Shown piece by piece: positions 8,940 to 17,433 of a stretch of 64,000 nucleotides of DNA. A program made the translations under genes and the position numbers. This DNA comes from Schleiferiaceae bacterium. GTDB lineage: Bacteria; Bacteroidota; Bacteroidia; Flavobacteriales; Schleiferiaceae. Position 1 is the first letter of the stretch. Every line of letters begins with the position of its first letter. Location: contig JAGYIN010000003.1 in assembly GCA_018402665.1 (NCBI GenBank), positions 62,001 through 126,000 of the forward strand, given 5' to 3'. The notes under the pieces are model-generated. The model saw nothing but the letters and a program-made list of their open reading frames with translations, was not told the origin of the DNA and searched no databases.

Positions 8940-9575
8940 ATGGAAAAACAATCCTTTTTTGAAGCATCGCGGCAGTGGTCGCAGGCAAAGTTATTGAGCT
9001 ATATTTTGAATGCTGGTGCCCGATTTCAGGGTGTCGATGAGCTGGAATCCTCATTAAATGAATACTTTTTAGATTTTAATCGAATCCTTCAAGTGGATGA
9101 AGATGCCTTGAGGGAAATTAAAGGGATTGGACCTACAAAGGCAAAACAAATCATGGCCGTTTTAGCCTTGCATCAAGCGTGGAGTGCACCCAAGCCACTT
9201 AAAGAGGTGATTCGAAAAAGTGCAGATGCGTATCAGCATTTTAAAAGTCTAGAATTTCCGGCGCACGAAGAGTTTCATGTTTTGTATTTGAACCGAGCGC
9301 ACGCCCCATTGGCGCGACACCAATTGTTCAAGGGAGGATTGACGGGTACCGTAACGGATGTGCGTTTAATTCTCAAACGGGCATTGCATTGGAATGCGAC
9401 AGCAATCATTGTCGCCCACAATCACCCGAGTGGATCGTTGCAACCCAGTGAAAACGATAAGCGGATGACACGAAAATTAAGCGCTGCTGCAGATACTTTA
9501 GATATCAAGTTGCTGGACCACTTAATTGTGGCCGGTAGTGGCTACTTTAGCTTTTCAGATCAGGGATTATTGTAA
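8940..9575 (+). CDS. radC: RadC family JAB/MPN domain protein
   Basis: 211 residues. The N-terminal part has a helix-hairpin-helix stretch (LREIKGIGPTKAKQIM). The C-terminal MPN+ (JAMM) metalloprotease-like domain keeps the full metal motif H-x-H-x7-S-x2-D as H160, H162, S170 and D173 (HNHPSGSLQPSENDKR). RadC was named for DNA repair, but that role was later withdrawn in E. coli and the real activity is unsettled. The protein is slightly shorter than the usual 220-230 residues. Its TAA shares one base with the ATG of the next gene, so it is translationally linked to the glycan operon, although a functional link is doubtful. Confidence 0.92.
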   Translation: MEKQSFFEASRQWSQAKLLSYILNAGARFQGVDELESSLNEYFLDFNRILQVDEDALREIKGIGPTKAKQIMAVLALHQAWSAPKPLKEVIRKSADAYQHFKSLEFPAHEEFHVLYLNRAHAPLARHQLFKGGLTGTVTDVRLILKRALHWNATAIIVAHNHPSGSLQPSENDKRMTRKLSAAADTLDIKLLDHLIVAGSGYFSFSDQGLL

Positions 9576-10783
9576 TGGGAGCATTGGCCTACAGTCAGCG
9601 ATGGGTTGCATTTTTTAAGAAGTACGACCATTGGCGCTATTTTTTTGCGGAGTGGAATAAAATCGTGTACTTAAAATCGTACCGCAAGCACCACAACACG
9701 GGTGCTCTTGAAAAGTCCCTGCATCACGGCATACGCTGGCTTATTCATAGCATCTCTAGGGGTACCGATCGCGGATCTGGAACCTACTACCATCACAGCG
9801 GTTGGACGTCATCGTATCCTGAAACTACAGGCTATATCATTCCGACACTAGTACGCTATGCTCAAAATGAAGAGGGTCCCTGGGCGAAAAACGCCGAGAC
9901 TGCAGCATTGGAAGCTGGAAAATGGCTGCTGGAAATACAGCATACAGACGGCGGTTGGCCGGGCGGCTACATGCACCAAAAACGAGGCGCTTTGGTGTTC
10001 AATACGGGCCAAATTCTTCGTGGCATGCGTGCGCTTTATCTTTTTACAGGAGAAGAAAAATACAAAGCGTCGGCACACCGAGCAATCCTATGGGTGTGGA
10101 AACAATTGGACGCTGAAGGTAAATTCTCTTCGAATGATTTCATGGGTGCGGTGCGCGTCTATGGGACCTATGTGGTAGCGCCCATTCTAGAGTGGTTGCC
10201 ACACTTTGATGCAGATAAAGACGGTTGGGAAGCAAAGGCTCGATTGCATTTAGATTGGGTGTTGACGCAGCAGCAGGATAACTTCTGGCTGGCCAATTGT
10301 GACAATACCGAACATAAAAACCATAAACCCATCATTCATACCATCGCCTACACACTCGACGGGTTGTTTGATTCCGGAGGTCTGTTAAAGGATGAGAAGT
10401 ATAGGAATGCGGCCATTGGTGGCGCCGAAATACTGGCGCAGAAATTTATAGAACGTGGATTATTGCACGGTAGATATGATAAGGGGTGGCACGGTTCGGA
10501 AGCGTTTATACCCACGGGCGGTGCCCAGTTGGCCATCCTTTGGCATAAAATTTCGAGGGCAGATACAAAGGCTTTCTGGGCAGAGGAGGCACGGAGTAGT
10601 ATGAATGTTTTACTTTCTGTTATTGCGACTAATGGAGCGCGCACGGCGCTCGATGTAGGAGGTGCTTTACAAGGTTCTTTCCCTATGTGGGGCAGGTATG
10701 AAACCTTTGGTTTGCCGAATTGGGCGACCAAATACATGGCAGATAGTTTGATGAATGAATTAAATTGGTCTAATGAGCGCTAG
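9575..10783 (+). CDS. Alpha/alpha-toroid protein of a surface-glycan cluster
   Basis: 402 residues without signal peptide. It contains repeated helical-hairpin segments typical of six-hairpin/toroid enzymes: LEIQHTDGGWPGGYM, GQILRGMRALYLFTGEEKY, HTIAYTLDGLFDSGGLL and GGAQLAILWHKIS. Homologues sit in polysaccharide clusters and, as I recall, often carry the misleading database label delta-aminolevulinic acid dehydratase; nothing here resembles HemB. An epimerase, lyase or glycosidase-like role on a lipid-linked or cytoplasmic glycan is possible but unproven. It overlaps radC by one base and the next gene by 11 bases, so the block is translated as a unit. Confidence 0.75.
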   Translation: MGALAYSQRWVAFFKKYDHWRYFFAEWNKIVYLKSYRKHHNTGALEKSLHHGIRWLIHSISRGTDRGSGTYYHHSGWTSSYPETTGYIIPTLVRYAQNEEGPWAKNAETAALEAGKWLLEIQHTDGGWPGGYMHQKRGALVFNTGQILRGMRALYLFTGEEKYKASAHRAILWVWKQLDAEGKFSSNDFMGAVRVYGTYVVAPILEWLPHFDADKDGWEAKARLHLDWVLTQQQDNFWLANCDNTEHKNHKPIIHTIAYTLDGLFDSGGLLKDEKYRNAAIGGAEILAQKFIERGLLHGRYDKGWHGSEAFIPTGGAQLAILWHKISRADTKAFWAEEARSSMNVLLSVIATNGARTALDVGGALQGSFPMWGRYETFGLPNWATKYMADSLMNELNWSNER

Positions 10784-11672
10784 AGATATTTTAAGGTCCT
10801 TAGTTCCTTCCGCTGTTTTAGCTTGGAACCGCCGTCGTAAAAAAGATCAGGTACGAAAAACACTCGCGAAAAAGAAAGATTCCGGTGAGACCTGGACGAA
10901 AGAGCGTTTGGTCCGTTCATTGCGTGCTGCAGGGGTTCAAGAGGGGGCAGATCTACTCGTACACAGTTCGATGAGCGCTATAGGCTACGTTGAAGGAGGA
11001 CCCAAAACTGTGGTGGACGCATTGCGTGAAGTCATAGGTCCGAATGCGAATCTTCTCATGCCTACCAGTCCAGTAACGACACTTCAGGCGATGCACCCAC
11101 AAGAGGTATTTCAAGTACTTGAAACTCCCAGTAAAATGGGTGCCATAACAGAGTACTTTCGAACGCAGGTTGCTACTGAGCGCAGTGCCCATCCGTTAGA
11201 GCCTGTTGCCGTTGATGGACCGGATGCATTGATGTACGTGAAAGGGCACCATACGGATGGAACACCTTATGGATTGCAAAGTCCATGGAGGAAGCATTTG
11301 GATAGCGGTGGACAGTTGCTCTACATAGGCACTACACTCATCAATAGCGGTACTAGTTTACACGCGGTTGAAGATGCAATTGGATGGAAATCGTTTTCAT
11401 TTCCCATCTATTTAGAGGATAGTAAGCCATTTCCAGTACAATTGAAAGACGGCAGAAATGTTACGGTAGTAACCAAATGCCACAATCCTGAGGTGAGTGC
11501 GCTCCGTAAATGCGACGGTCTCATTCCGTTGCTTGAAACAAAAGGGGCCCTTACTCGTGTTGCTATTGGGGAAGCTCCGGCTTTACTTGCGGATGCAAAG
11601 GCCTTTAAAAGGGTTTTACTGGATGCCTATAAAGAGAATGGAACAACTATGTATACGCCACAAGGCTCATGA
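10773..11672 (+). CDS. AAC(3)-family acetyltransferase, probably sugar-modifying
   Basis: 299 residues with the aminoglycoside N3-acetyltransferase fold: LLVHSSMSAIGYVEGGPKTVVDAL near residue 70, LLMPTSP, TERSAHPLEPVAVDG, and HAVEDAIG with the conserved His-x-x-Glu. An N-terminal basic stretch (WNRRRKKDQVRK) precedes the domain. Family members outside resistance elements acetylate amino sugars or other amines. The position between a toroid protein, an SDR and a deacetylase-like protein makes glycan acetylation far likelier than drug resistance. It overlaps the upstream gene by 11 bases and the downstream SDR by 4 bases (ATGA). Confidence 0.82.
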   Translation: MSARDILRSLVPSAVLAWNRRRKKDQVRKTLAKKKDSGETWTKERLVRSLRAAGVQEGADLLVHSSMSAIGYVEGGPKTVVDALREVIGPNANLLMPTSPVTTLQAMHPQEVFQVLETPSKMGAITEYFRTQVATERSAHPLEPVAVDGPDALMYVKGHHTDGTPYGLQSPWRKHLDSGGQLLYIGTTLINSGTSLHAVEDAIGWKSFSFPIYLEDSKPFPVQLKDGRNVTVVTKCHNPEVSALRKCDGLIPLLETKGALTRVAIGEAPALLADAKAFKRVLLDAYKENGTTMYTPQGS

Positions 11673-12382
11673 GAAATATACTATTAACAGGCGGTGGTGG
11701 TGGCATTGCTAAAGCCATTGCTTCTTTATTGGCTGCGGAACCGTTTCGATTGTTGTTAACCACTCGGGAAGGAAATGCGCTAGAATCGTTTTGTCAAGAA
11801 AACAACATACAAGCGGAGGTTTTTAGTGCGGACCTCACCCTGCAAGAAGATGTAGAAGCCCTCTTTGATTGGGCGAAGACTTTTGGTGGTGTGGACGTAC
11901 TGATAAATAATGCCGGTATTTCTCACGCGGCTGCTTCTTGGAAGCTGAGCGCTGAAGAAATGCATCGTTTAATGGAAGTTAATTTTTACAGCGCAGTACG
12001 CTGCACACAACTTGCCCTTCAAGGCATGCGATTAAAAGGCTATGGCAGAATCATTTCCGTAAGCTCTGTAGTTGCGCATAAACCGGCTTTTGGCACCAGT
12101 GCCTACACGGCATCAAAAAGTGCGCTGGAAGGTTATATGCGTGGGGTGGCGTTGGACGTATCCACTCAAGGAATTACGGCGAACACTATTGCCTATGGAT
12201 ACATGAATGCAGGCATGTTAAATGATGTGCCTCAACCCATTTTAGACGAAATCAGAAAGGGCATACCTCAAGACCATTTTGGTCGGCCTGAACAGATTGT
12301 TGCAGCCCTTAAGTATTTGATAAATAGCGAATATACTACCGGGCAAACCCTTCATATAAATGGCGGTCAATGGATGCCCTAA
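11669..12382 (+). CDS. Short-chain dehydrogenase/reductase (FabG-like)
   Basis: 237 residues. NAD(P)-binding glycine motif TGGGGGIAKA at the N-terminus, NNAG in the middle, SVSSV for the catalytic Ser, and YTASKSALEG for the Tyr-x3-Lys pair. The C-terminus (TGQTLHINGGQWMP) is typical of FabG-type reductases. Inside this operon it probably reduces a sugar-linked or acyl intermediate; a role in ordinary fatty-acid synthesis is less likely because no fatty-acid genes are near. It starts at ATG 11669, within the stop of the upstream gene, and ends 13 bases inside the next gene. Confidence 0.88.
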   Translation: MRNILLTGGGGGIAKAIASLLAAEPFRLLLTTREGNALESFCQENNIQAEVFSADLTLQEDVEALFDWAKTFGGVDVLINNAGISHAAASWKLSAEEMHRLMEVNFYSAVRCTQLALQGMRLKGYGRIISVSSVVAHKPAFGTSAYTASKSALEGYMRGVALDVSTQGITANTIAYGYMNAGMLNDVPQPILDEIRKGIPQDHFGRPEQIVAALKYLINSEYTTGQTLHINGGQWMP

Positions 12383-13665
12383 TAGCGCTATATACTCCTC
12401 AGCTCACGAACCGTTTTAAATGGGCGGCAAAGGTGTTTTTTAAAAATGCCATGCGGCTTGATTTGGTCATCTATACCTCAGAAGAAGCCTTTGCGAAAGC
12501 GGAAGGGATTAAGGTGAATTATTCGCCTGAGATGCGACAAGATGCGTTCAATATTAGTCCACAGGGTTTACTTTGGGAGCACGAGATTTCGGATCAAGAA
12601 TTCTACACTTCAGATTGGGAAGGAATGCCTGTTTTTTGCCAACGTCAGATCGGTGATCTTCCATTTGACCCGTTGGCAGCAACGTTTTACCTCGTATCCC
12701 GCTACGAAGAATATTTGCCCTTCATCCCGGATGAGCACGGTCGCTTTCCGGCAAAGCAGAGTTTTGCTTTTAGCAGTGGCTTTTTATCGCGTCCGCTGGT
12801 GGGAGAGTGGGCGTTGGCTGTGGGAAAACGTTTACTGGGTGACCAATTCGAATTGGCCCAACATTACGACTACCTCACTACGGTGGATATCGACAACCTT
12901 TTTGCGTACAAGGGTAAAGGTGCGCTTCGCACTATAGGAGCACTTGCTAAGGATATACGTAGCGGTTCCTTTTGGAAACTCAAGGAACGAGTGTCGACCC
13001 TTTTTAATCTTCGACGCGATCCCTATGATACGTTTCGTAAACAGCGCAATTGGAATAAGACGCACGGGATCAAAGCCATTTATTTCATGCTCTTCGCACC
13101 CTTTGGTCCAAAGGATAGAAATGTGAGTCCACACAGTACCGAAGCGGCTGTGAAGCTCCGCGAAATTGCGGATTGGTCAGCGGTGGGTATTCATCCGAGC
13201 TATGCTTCGAACAGCGATGCAGAAAAAGTGCAGAAAGAGCGCGTGCAGCTCCAAGAAGTTTTAAGAAGACCCGTGATCCATTCACGCCAACACTACCTCA
13301 GAATGCGTACCCCACAAACTTTCAGGAATTTGGTGGATTTAGGGGTGAAAGAAGAACACAGTATGGGGTTCACCTACACTCCGGGCTTTAGATCAAGCAT
13401 GGCATGTTCCTACACGTTTTATGATTTGGAAATGGAGGCAGAATTGCCGCTGCTCATTAGACCTTTTGCCTTCATGGACATCACATATGCACATTTGCGC
13501 CCAGAGGAGGCGGCAGAAGAAATGAAGCAATGGATCCCAAGAGTTAAAGAGGTCGGCGGTACGCTCATCTCAGTGTGGCACAATAGAACTTTCTCAGAAC
13601 ACGAGGTACAGTGGAAAGGCTGGCCTGAAACCTATAAAACATTTATTCATGCCGCTCAACCTTAG
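12370..13665 (+). CDS. Polysaccharide deacetylase-like protein (DUF7033 type)
   Basis: 431 residues. The N-terminal 140 residues (QDAFNISPQGLLWEHEI, DPLAATFYLVSRYEEYL) match the domain that precedes NodB-like deacetylases in Bacteroidota. The second part has YDYLTTVDIDNLFAYKG with an Asp-x-Asp pair, VGIHPSYAS, and HSRQHYLR, the places where the metal-dependent deacetylase fold has its Asp and His ligands. The C-terminus gives the strand LISVWHNRTF. No signal peptide, so it is likely cytoplasmic. Deacetylation of an amino sugar would pair logically with the AAC(3)-like acetyltransferase two genes upstream. It overlaps its neighbours by 13 and 17 bases. Confidence 0.78.
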   Translation: MDALIALYTPQLTNRFKWAAKVFFKNAMRLDLVIYTSEEAFAKAEGIKVNYSPEMRQDAFNISPQGLLWEHEISDQEFYTSDWEGMPVFCQRQIGDLPFDPLAATFYLVSRYEEYLPFIPDEHGRFPAKQSFAFSSGFLSRPLVGEWALAVGKRLLGDQFELAQHYDYLTTVDIDNLFAYKGKGALRTIGALAKDIRSGSFWKLKERVSTLFNLRRDPYDTFRKQRNWNKTHGIKAIYFMLFAPFGPKDRNVSPHSTEAAVKLREIADWSAVGIHPSYASNSDAEKVQKERVQLQEVLRRPVIHSRQHYLRMRTPQTFRNLVDLGVKEEHSMGFTYTPGFRSSMACSYTFYDLEMEAELPLLIRPFAFMDITYAHLRPEEAAEEMKQWIPRVKEVGGTLISVWHNRTFSEHEVQWKGWPETYKTFIHAAQP

Positions 13666-14581
13666 GTATTTAGATCATAAAGAAATAGATTTTGAGCGAT
13701 GGGATCGGTGCGTTGGTGCGCGCAATAAACCGCAACCCTATGGTTTTAGCTGGTATTTAAATTGGGTAGCTCCAGGCTGGACCGCGGTCGTCTATGGCGA
13801 TTATGAAGCCGTTTTACCGGTATTCCCCCAAGTTAAAAAGGGATTTACTTTTACTACTCGTCCTTACGGTACACAAGCACTAGGTCCTTTTGCGACTATA
13901 CCACTTAGCGCTGAATGGACTCAAGATTTTATTGAACGCGTCATGGCTGAGGTCCAGTACGGTGAATTCTTTATTTCTCCGGAAGTACCACGACCTGGGC
14001 ATTGGACGGGGCAAACCTTTTCAAACTTTGTGCTGAATACGAACGTCCCCTATGAGCAATTAAAAGGTGGCTACTCCGCACAAACGAAACGAAATCTAAA
14101 AAAGGCCGAAAAGGCGAAATTGGATTTTGGGAATTGGCCTACGGTGCAAGATTTGATCAGATTGTGGCAAAATACGACGCAAGAGCGCACGCAAATCACC
14201 GATGAAAATATGCGCAGCTTGGGTAAAGTTTTGGAGTTTTGTGTGTATCAAAAGCGAGGTCAGATACTCGCTGCCTATGGAGAGGGAAACAGTTTAGTCG
14301 CCGGCCAATTTTGGGTGCAGTGGCAAGGCCGTTCCACCTTATTGCTAAATGCGAGTACTTCCGAGGGTAAAGCGATCGGGGCACCAACATTGCTCATAGA
14401 TCAAATGATACAATCAAAGGCAGGATTAGACCATTGCATTGATTTTGAAGGAAGCAGCATACCCGGACTTGCGCGCTTTTATCAAGGCTTTGGCGCATCC
14501 GATGAACCTTTTTACTTCCATGTCGATAACCGTTTGCCCTGGTGGTCAAAATGGATGAAACCTAAAACAACACAGTCGTGA
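13649..14581 (+). CDS. FemAB/GNAT-like acyltransferase
   Basis: 310 residues. The middle segment GGYSAQTKRNLKKAEKAKLD is the pattern seen before the acyl-acceptor domain in FemAB-like transferases, and CIDFEGSSIPGLARFYQGFGA near the C-terminus matches the conserved DFEGS-x-IPG region of these proteins. Such proteins transfer an amino acid or acyl group to peptidoglycan or a sugar. Here the neighbours favour a glycan acceptor. No membrane helix is seen. It overlaps the preceding gene by 17 bases and its TGA overlaps the GTG start of the HAD gene (GTGA). Confidence 0.78.
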   Translation: MPLNLRYLDHKEIDFERWDRCVGARNKPQPYGFSWYLNWVAPGWTAVVYGDYEAVLPVFPQVKKGFTFTTRPYGTQALGPFATIPLSAEWTQDFIERVMAEVQYGEFFISPEVPRPGHWTGQTFSNFVLNTNVPYEQLKGGYSAQTKRNLKKAEKAKLDFGNWPTVQDLIRLWQNTTQERTQITDENMRSLGKVLEFCVYQKRGQILAAYGEGNSLVAGQFWVQWQGRSTLLLNASTSEGKAIGAPTLLIDQMIQSKAGLDHCIDFEGSSIPGLARFYQGFGASDEPFYFHVDNRLPWWSKWMKPKTTQS

Positions 14582-15273
14582 GGTACAAGCATTTATTTTT
14601 TGACTGGGATCACACCCTATGGGATTTTGAAAAGAATTCCGAGATGTCTCTTCGCAATCTCTTTGTTGATTTAGGCTTGCAAGCGCTTGGTATGCCTTCT
14701 TTTGAATTGTTTTTTGAGAAATACATAACAATCAATGATTTGAAATGGGATTTGTACCGTCAAGGAGAAATCACCAAGCAAGGTCTGCGCGAATCTCGTT
14801 TTCAAGAAACCTTTGCGCACTTTGGCGTGAAGGCCGATGATGTGGCTTGGACACTGGAAACCCGATACATTGATGAAACCCCGTATCAAAATCATTTGAT
14901 TGATGGTGCCAGGGAAATGCTGGAAACCCTTAAGGCACGGGGCTACTGCATGCACATCATTACTAACGGCTTCCATGAAAGCCAAAACATAAAGTTCGCT
15001 GAAAGTGGACTGGAGCCGCTGTTCGATGTTTTATTGTGTAGCGATCAGGTTGGCGTAAATAAGCCCGATGCGAAGATTTTCCGTCGTGCGCTTCAGCTTG
15101 CGGGCGCCGATCGCAAAGAGAGTCTGATGATTGGTGATAACCTCATTGCGGATTGCGTCGGCGCCCGCGAGCAAGGAATTGATCAAGTCTTCTTCAATCC
15201 GAAACGAATAAAACACACCGAAAAAATCACATACGAGATTGAGGATTTAAAAGAATTGTTGGAGATCGTATAG
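14578..15273 (+). CDS. yjjG: YjjG-family HAD nucleotidase/phosphatase
   Basis: 231 residues. HAD motif I is FFDWDHTLWDFE with D9 and D11; motif II is IITNGF; motif III/IV lies in KPDAKIF and MIGDNLIADCVGA. The Trp-rich N-terminus and the length match YjjG, a 5'-nucleotidase that clears non-canonical pyrimidine nucleotides. It could instead be a sugar phosphatase for the operon in which it stands last. The start is GTG 14578, forced by a four-base overlap with the upstream stop; no other start fits the motif I distance as well. Confidence 0.88.
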   Translation: MRYKHLFFDWDHTLWDFEKNSEMSLRNLFVDLGLQALGMPSFELFFEKYITINDLKWDLYRQGEITKQGLRESRFQETFAHFGVKADDVAWTLETRYIDETPYQNHLIDGAREMLETLKARGYCMHIITNGFHESQNIKFAESGLEPLFDVLLCSDQVGVNKPDAKIFRRALQLAGADRKESLMIGDNLIADCVGAREQGIDQVFFNPKRIKHTEKITYEIEDLKELLEIV

Positions 15274-15338
15274 TCCGTTTGTCCGCGGTGCTGCACAAAA
15301 TTCCATCTCCAGTGTTACCAAATTAAATACAGTAAAAC

Positions 15339-16199
15339 ATGCCAGTAGTACGCGCTTTACCTGCCTATGAAGTGATGATGGGCGACCACCCATTAAAACA
15401 ACCCTTACCTACACAAAGTGTAGATCAAATTGATCCCTTTTTATTGATCCACCACCATGCGAATCAAGTTCCCGCGGGAACGGATCGTTGGAATGCAGGC
15501 GTTGGTCCGCATCCGCACCGAGGCTTTTCACCCGTGACCTTTATGTGGTCGGGTGGCGTGCATCACAGAGACAGTCGCGGGAATAATAGCATAGTCGATG
15601 ATGGCGGGGTACAGTGGATGGATGCTGGTTTGGGCATCATTCACAGCGAACGTCCGCCGGCAAAATTGGCCGAAGAAGGCGGTATGCAGGAGATCATTCA
15701 AATCTGGATCAATACCCCAAGCGCGCGAAAGATGGACGAGCCGAAATACATGCCGTTACAAAAAGCCGAAATGCCAGAGGTCCCTGGCCATCCTGATTTT
15801 CGGATTACTTCTGGAACCCCTGTCGTTGATGCATCCGAAGGCCCATTAAAATCTTCGTATCCCATTACTGCAGCACACGGAGCCATGGAGGCTGACGTTG
15901 CGGCGACCTTTGAGGTGAAATCTGGAGAAAACGGTTTGCTGTATTTGCTTGACGGCGCAGGACATTTAGAGGGTTACGGTTTGATTGAAGCGCATATGTT
16001 GTACCAGCTCAATGCAGGCACGTATACGTTCACTCCTTCTGAAAAGACGAAGGTGTTCTTTATTGCTGCGGCGCCCATCAATGAGAAGGTGGAGAGTTAT
16101 GGACCTTTCGTGATGACGAATCAGACCGAGATTATGGAAGCCATGCGCGATTACCAGCAAGGTAAAATGGGCTTTTTAGTAGAACGCGATTTACCGTAA
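15339..16199 (+). CDS. Pirin family protein
   Basis: 286 residues, bicupin fold. The N-terminal cupin has the metal-binding pattern HPHRGFSPVTFM (HPHRG at residues 58-62), HHRDSRGN and GIIHSE. Bacterial pirins bind iron or another metal; some act as quercetin dioxygenases or as regulators of metabolic enzymes. Nothing in the sequence tells which applies here. It is a single gene between the glycan operon (66-base gap) and rlmN, with no terminator seen on either side. Confidence 0.93.
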   Translation: MPVVRALPAYEVMMGDHPLKQPLPTQSVDQIDPFLLIHHHANQVPAGTDRWNAGVGPHPHRGFSPVTFMWSGGVHHRDSRGNNSIVDDGGVQWMDAGLGIIHSERPPAKLAEEGGMQEIIQIWINTPSARKMDEPKYMPLQKAEMPEVPGHPDFRITSGTPVVDASEGPLKSSYPITAAHGAMEADVAATFEVKSGENGLLYLLDGAGHLEGYGLIEAHMLYQLNAGTYTFTPSEKTKVFFIAAAPINEKVESYGPFVMTNQTEIMEAMRDYQQGKMGFLVERDLP

Positions 16200-16211
16200 T
16201 TCGATGCCGTG

Positions 16212-16223
16212 GGCCAATTGGCC
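16212..16223. repeat. Perfect 12-base palindrome at the rlmN promoter
   Basis: GGCCAATTGGCC, self-complementary, ends five bases before the TATCTTTG box of rlmN and so lies in the core promoter. It could be an operator for a dimeric regulator or chance. Confidence 0.4.
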
Positions 16224-16228
16224 TCTCG

Positions 16229-16236
16229 TATCTTTG
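16229..16236 (+). promoter_or_regulatory. -7 box of the rlmN promoter
   Basis: TATCTTTG fits the Bacteroidota consensus TAnnTTTG exactly. It ends four bases before the GTG start codon, so the mRNA would begin at or next to the start codon. No clear -33 TTG is visible at the usual distance. Confidence 0.5.
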
Positions 16237-16240
16237 CCTT

Positions 16241-17290
16241 GTGGGAGAAATTAAAAAAGACATTCGTACGCTAAGTCAAGAAGGCATAATCGCCTTCTTT
16301 GAATCGCACGGTGAAAAGGCCTTTAGAGCAAAGCAGGTGTATCAATGGCTTTGGCAAAAAAGTGCCAACAGCTTTGAAGAAATGACGAATCTCAGCAAGG
16401 CCACACGCGAATTGTTGAATGCCCATTTCGAATTCAAGCAGTTGGAGGTGGATGTTATGCAACAGTCGAGCGACGGTACCATTAAGAATGCTGTGAAGTT
16501 GCACGATGGCGCCTTCGTTGAATCCGTATTGATACCCACAGAGAAACGCATTACGGCATGTGTGAGCTCGCAGGTTGGGTGCAGTTTAGACTGCACGTTC
16601 TGCGCGACAGCGGGGTTAAAGCGTATGCGAAATTTAGATCCCGATGAGATCTACGATCAAGTTGTGGTGATTGACCGTCAAGGTAAAGAACACTTCGGCA
16701 GGCCTTTGACGAACATTGTTTTTATGGGGATGGGCGAACCGCTACTCAACTACAATAACGTGCTCGCGGCCATTGATAAAATTACGGACCCAAAAGGGTT
16801 GGGTATGTCCCCAAAGCGCATCACTCTGAGCACGATTGGTGTGCCGAAGCTGATCAAGAAAATGGCCGATGATGGTGTACGATTCGGTCTTGCCATTTCA
16901 CTCCACAGTGCGATTGAAGAAAAACGCGCGAAATTGATGCCTTTAGCCCATCGCAGTACTACACTGGTGGATTTGCGCGAAAGTTTACAGTACTGGTATG
17001 CGAAAACCGGCCGAGGCGTCACGTTTGAATATGTGATTTGGCGCGATATCAACGATACCGAAGAAGATGCCGTTGCATTGGCAAAATTCTGTGGCGCCAT
17101 TCCTACTAAAGTGAACATCATTCAGTACAATCCGATCGATAACGGCCCCTATACACAAGCATCTCAAGCTGCTGTGGATATGTACAAACGCATATTAGAG
17201 GAACGTCGTATCGTCGCTACAGTGCGCCATTCGCGCGGACAGGATATTGACGCGGCATGCGGGCAATTGGCGAATAAAACCGAAGCATAG
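16241..17290 (+). CDS. rlmN: Dual-specificity RNA methyltransferase RlmN
   Basis: Radical SAM enzyme that methylates C2 of adenosine 2503 in 23S rRNA and A37 in some tRNAs. 349 residues. The iron-sulfur motif C-x3-C-x2-C is C114, C118, C121 (CSLDCTFC); GMGEPLLN is the SAM-binding glycine motif; a conserved Cys near residue 340 (DAACGQL) is the one that forms the covalent RNA adduct. GTG 16241 is the only start that covers the conserved KKDIRTLSQEG N-terminus. There is almost no room for a leader between the promoter box and this codon. Its 23S targets are the two rRNA operons further downstream. Confidence 0.95.
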   Translation: MGEIKKDIRTLSQEGIIAFFESHGEKAFRAKQVYQWLWQKSANSFEEMTNLSKATRELLNAHFEFKQLEVDVMQQSSDGTIKNAVKLHDGAFVESVLIPTEKRITACVSSQVGCSLDCTFCATAGLKRMRNLDPDEIYDQVVVIDRQGKEHFGRPLTNIVFMGMGEPLLNYNNVLAAIDKITDPKGLGMSPKRITLSTIGVPKLIKKMADDGVRFGLAISLHSAIEEKRAKLMPLAHRSTTLVDLRESLQYWYAKTGRGVTFEYVIWRDINDTEEDAVALAKFCGAIPTKVNIIQYNPIDNGPYTQASQAAVDMYKRILEERRIVATVRHSRGQDIDAACGQLANKTEA

Positions 17291-17433
17291 CCTCCGAATT
17301 CCTGGGCAAGCGGTGCTCACGTTCTCGTAAATCCCAAAATTCTGGTTGTGGAAAAGTGCTACTTTTTCACATTATTTGGAAGTAACGACAGAAGGGTCCA
17401 ATTTGAAGAGAAACAACTTCAAAAACCTTCATC

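Noticed and set aside
10773-11672. Aminoglycoside resistance gene
   Set aside because: The fold fits but the context is glycan modification and no mobile element is near; resistance cannot be inferred.
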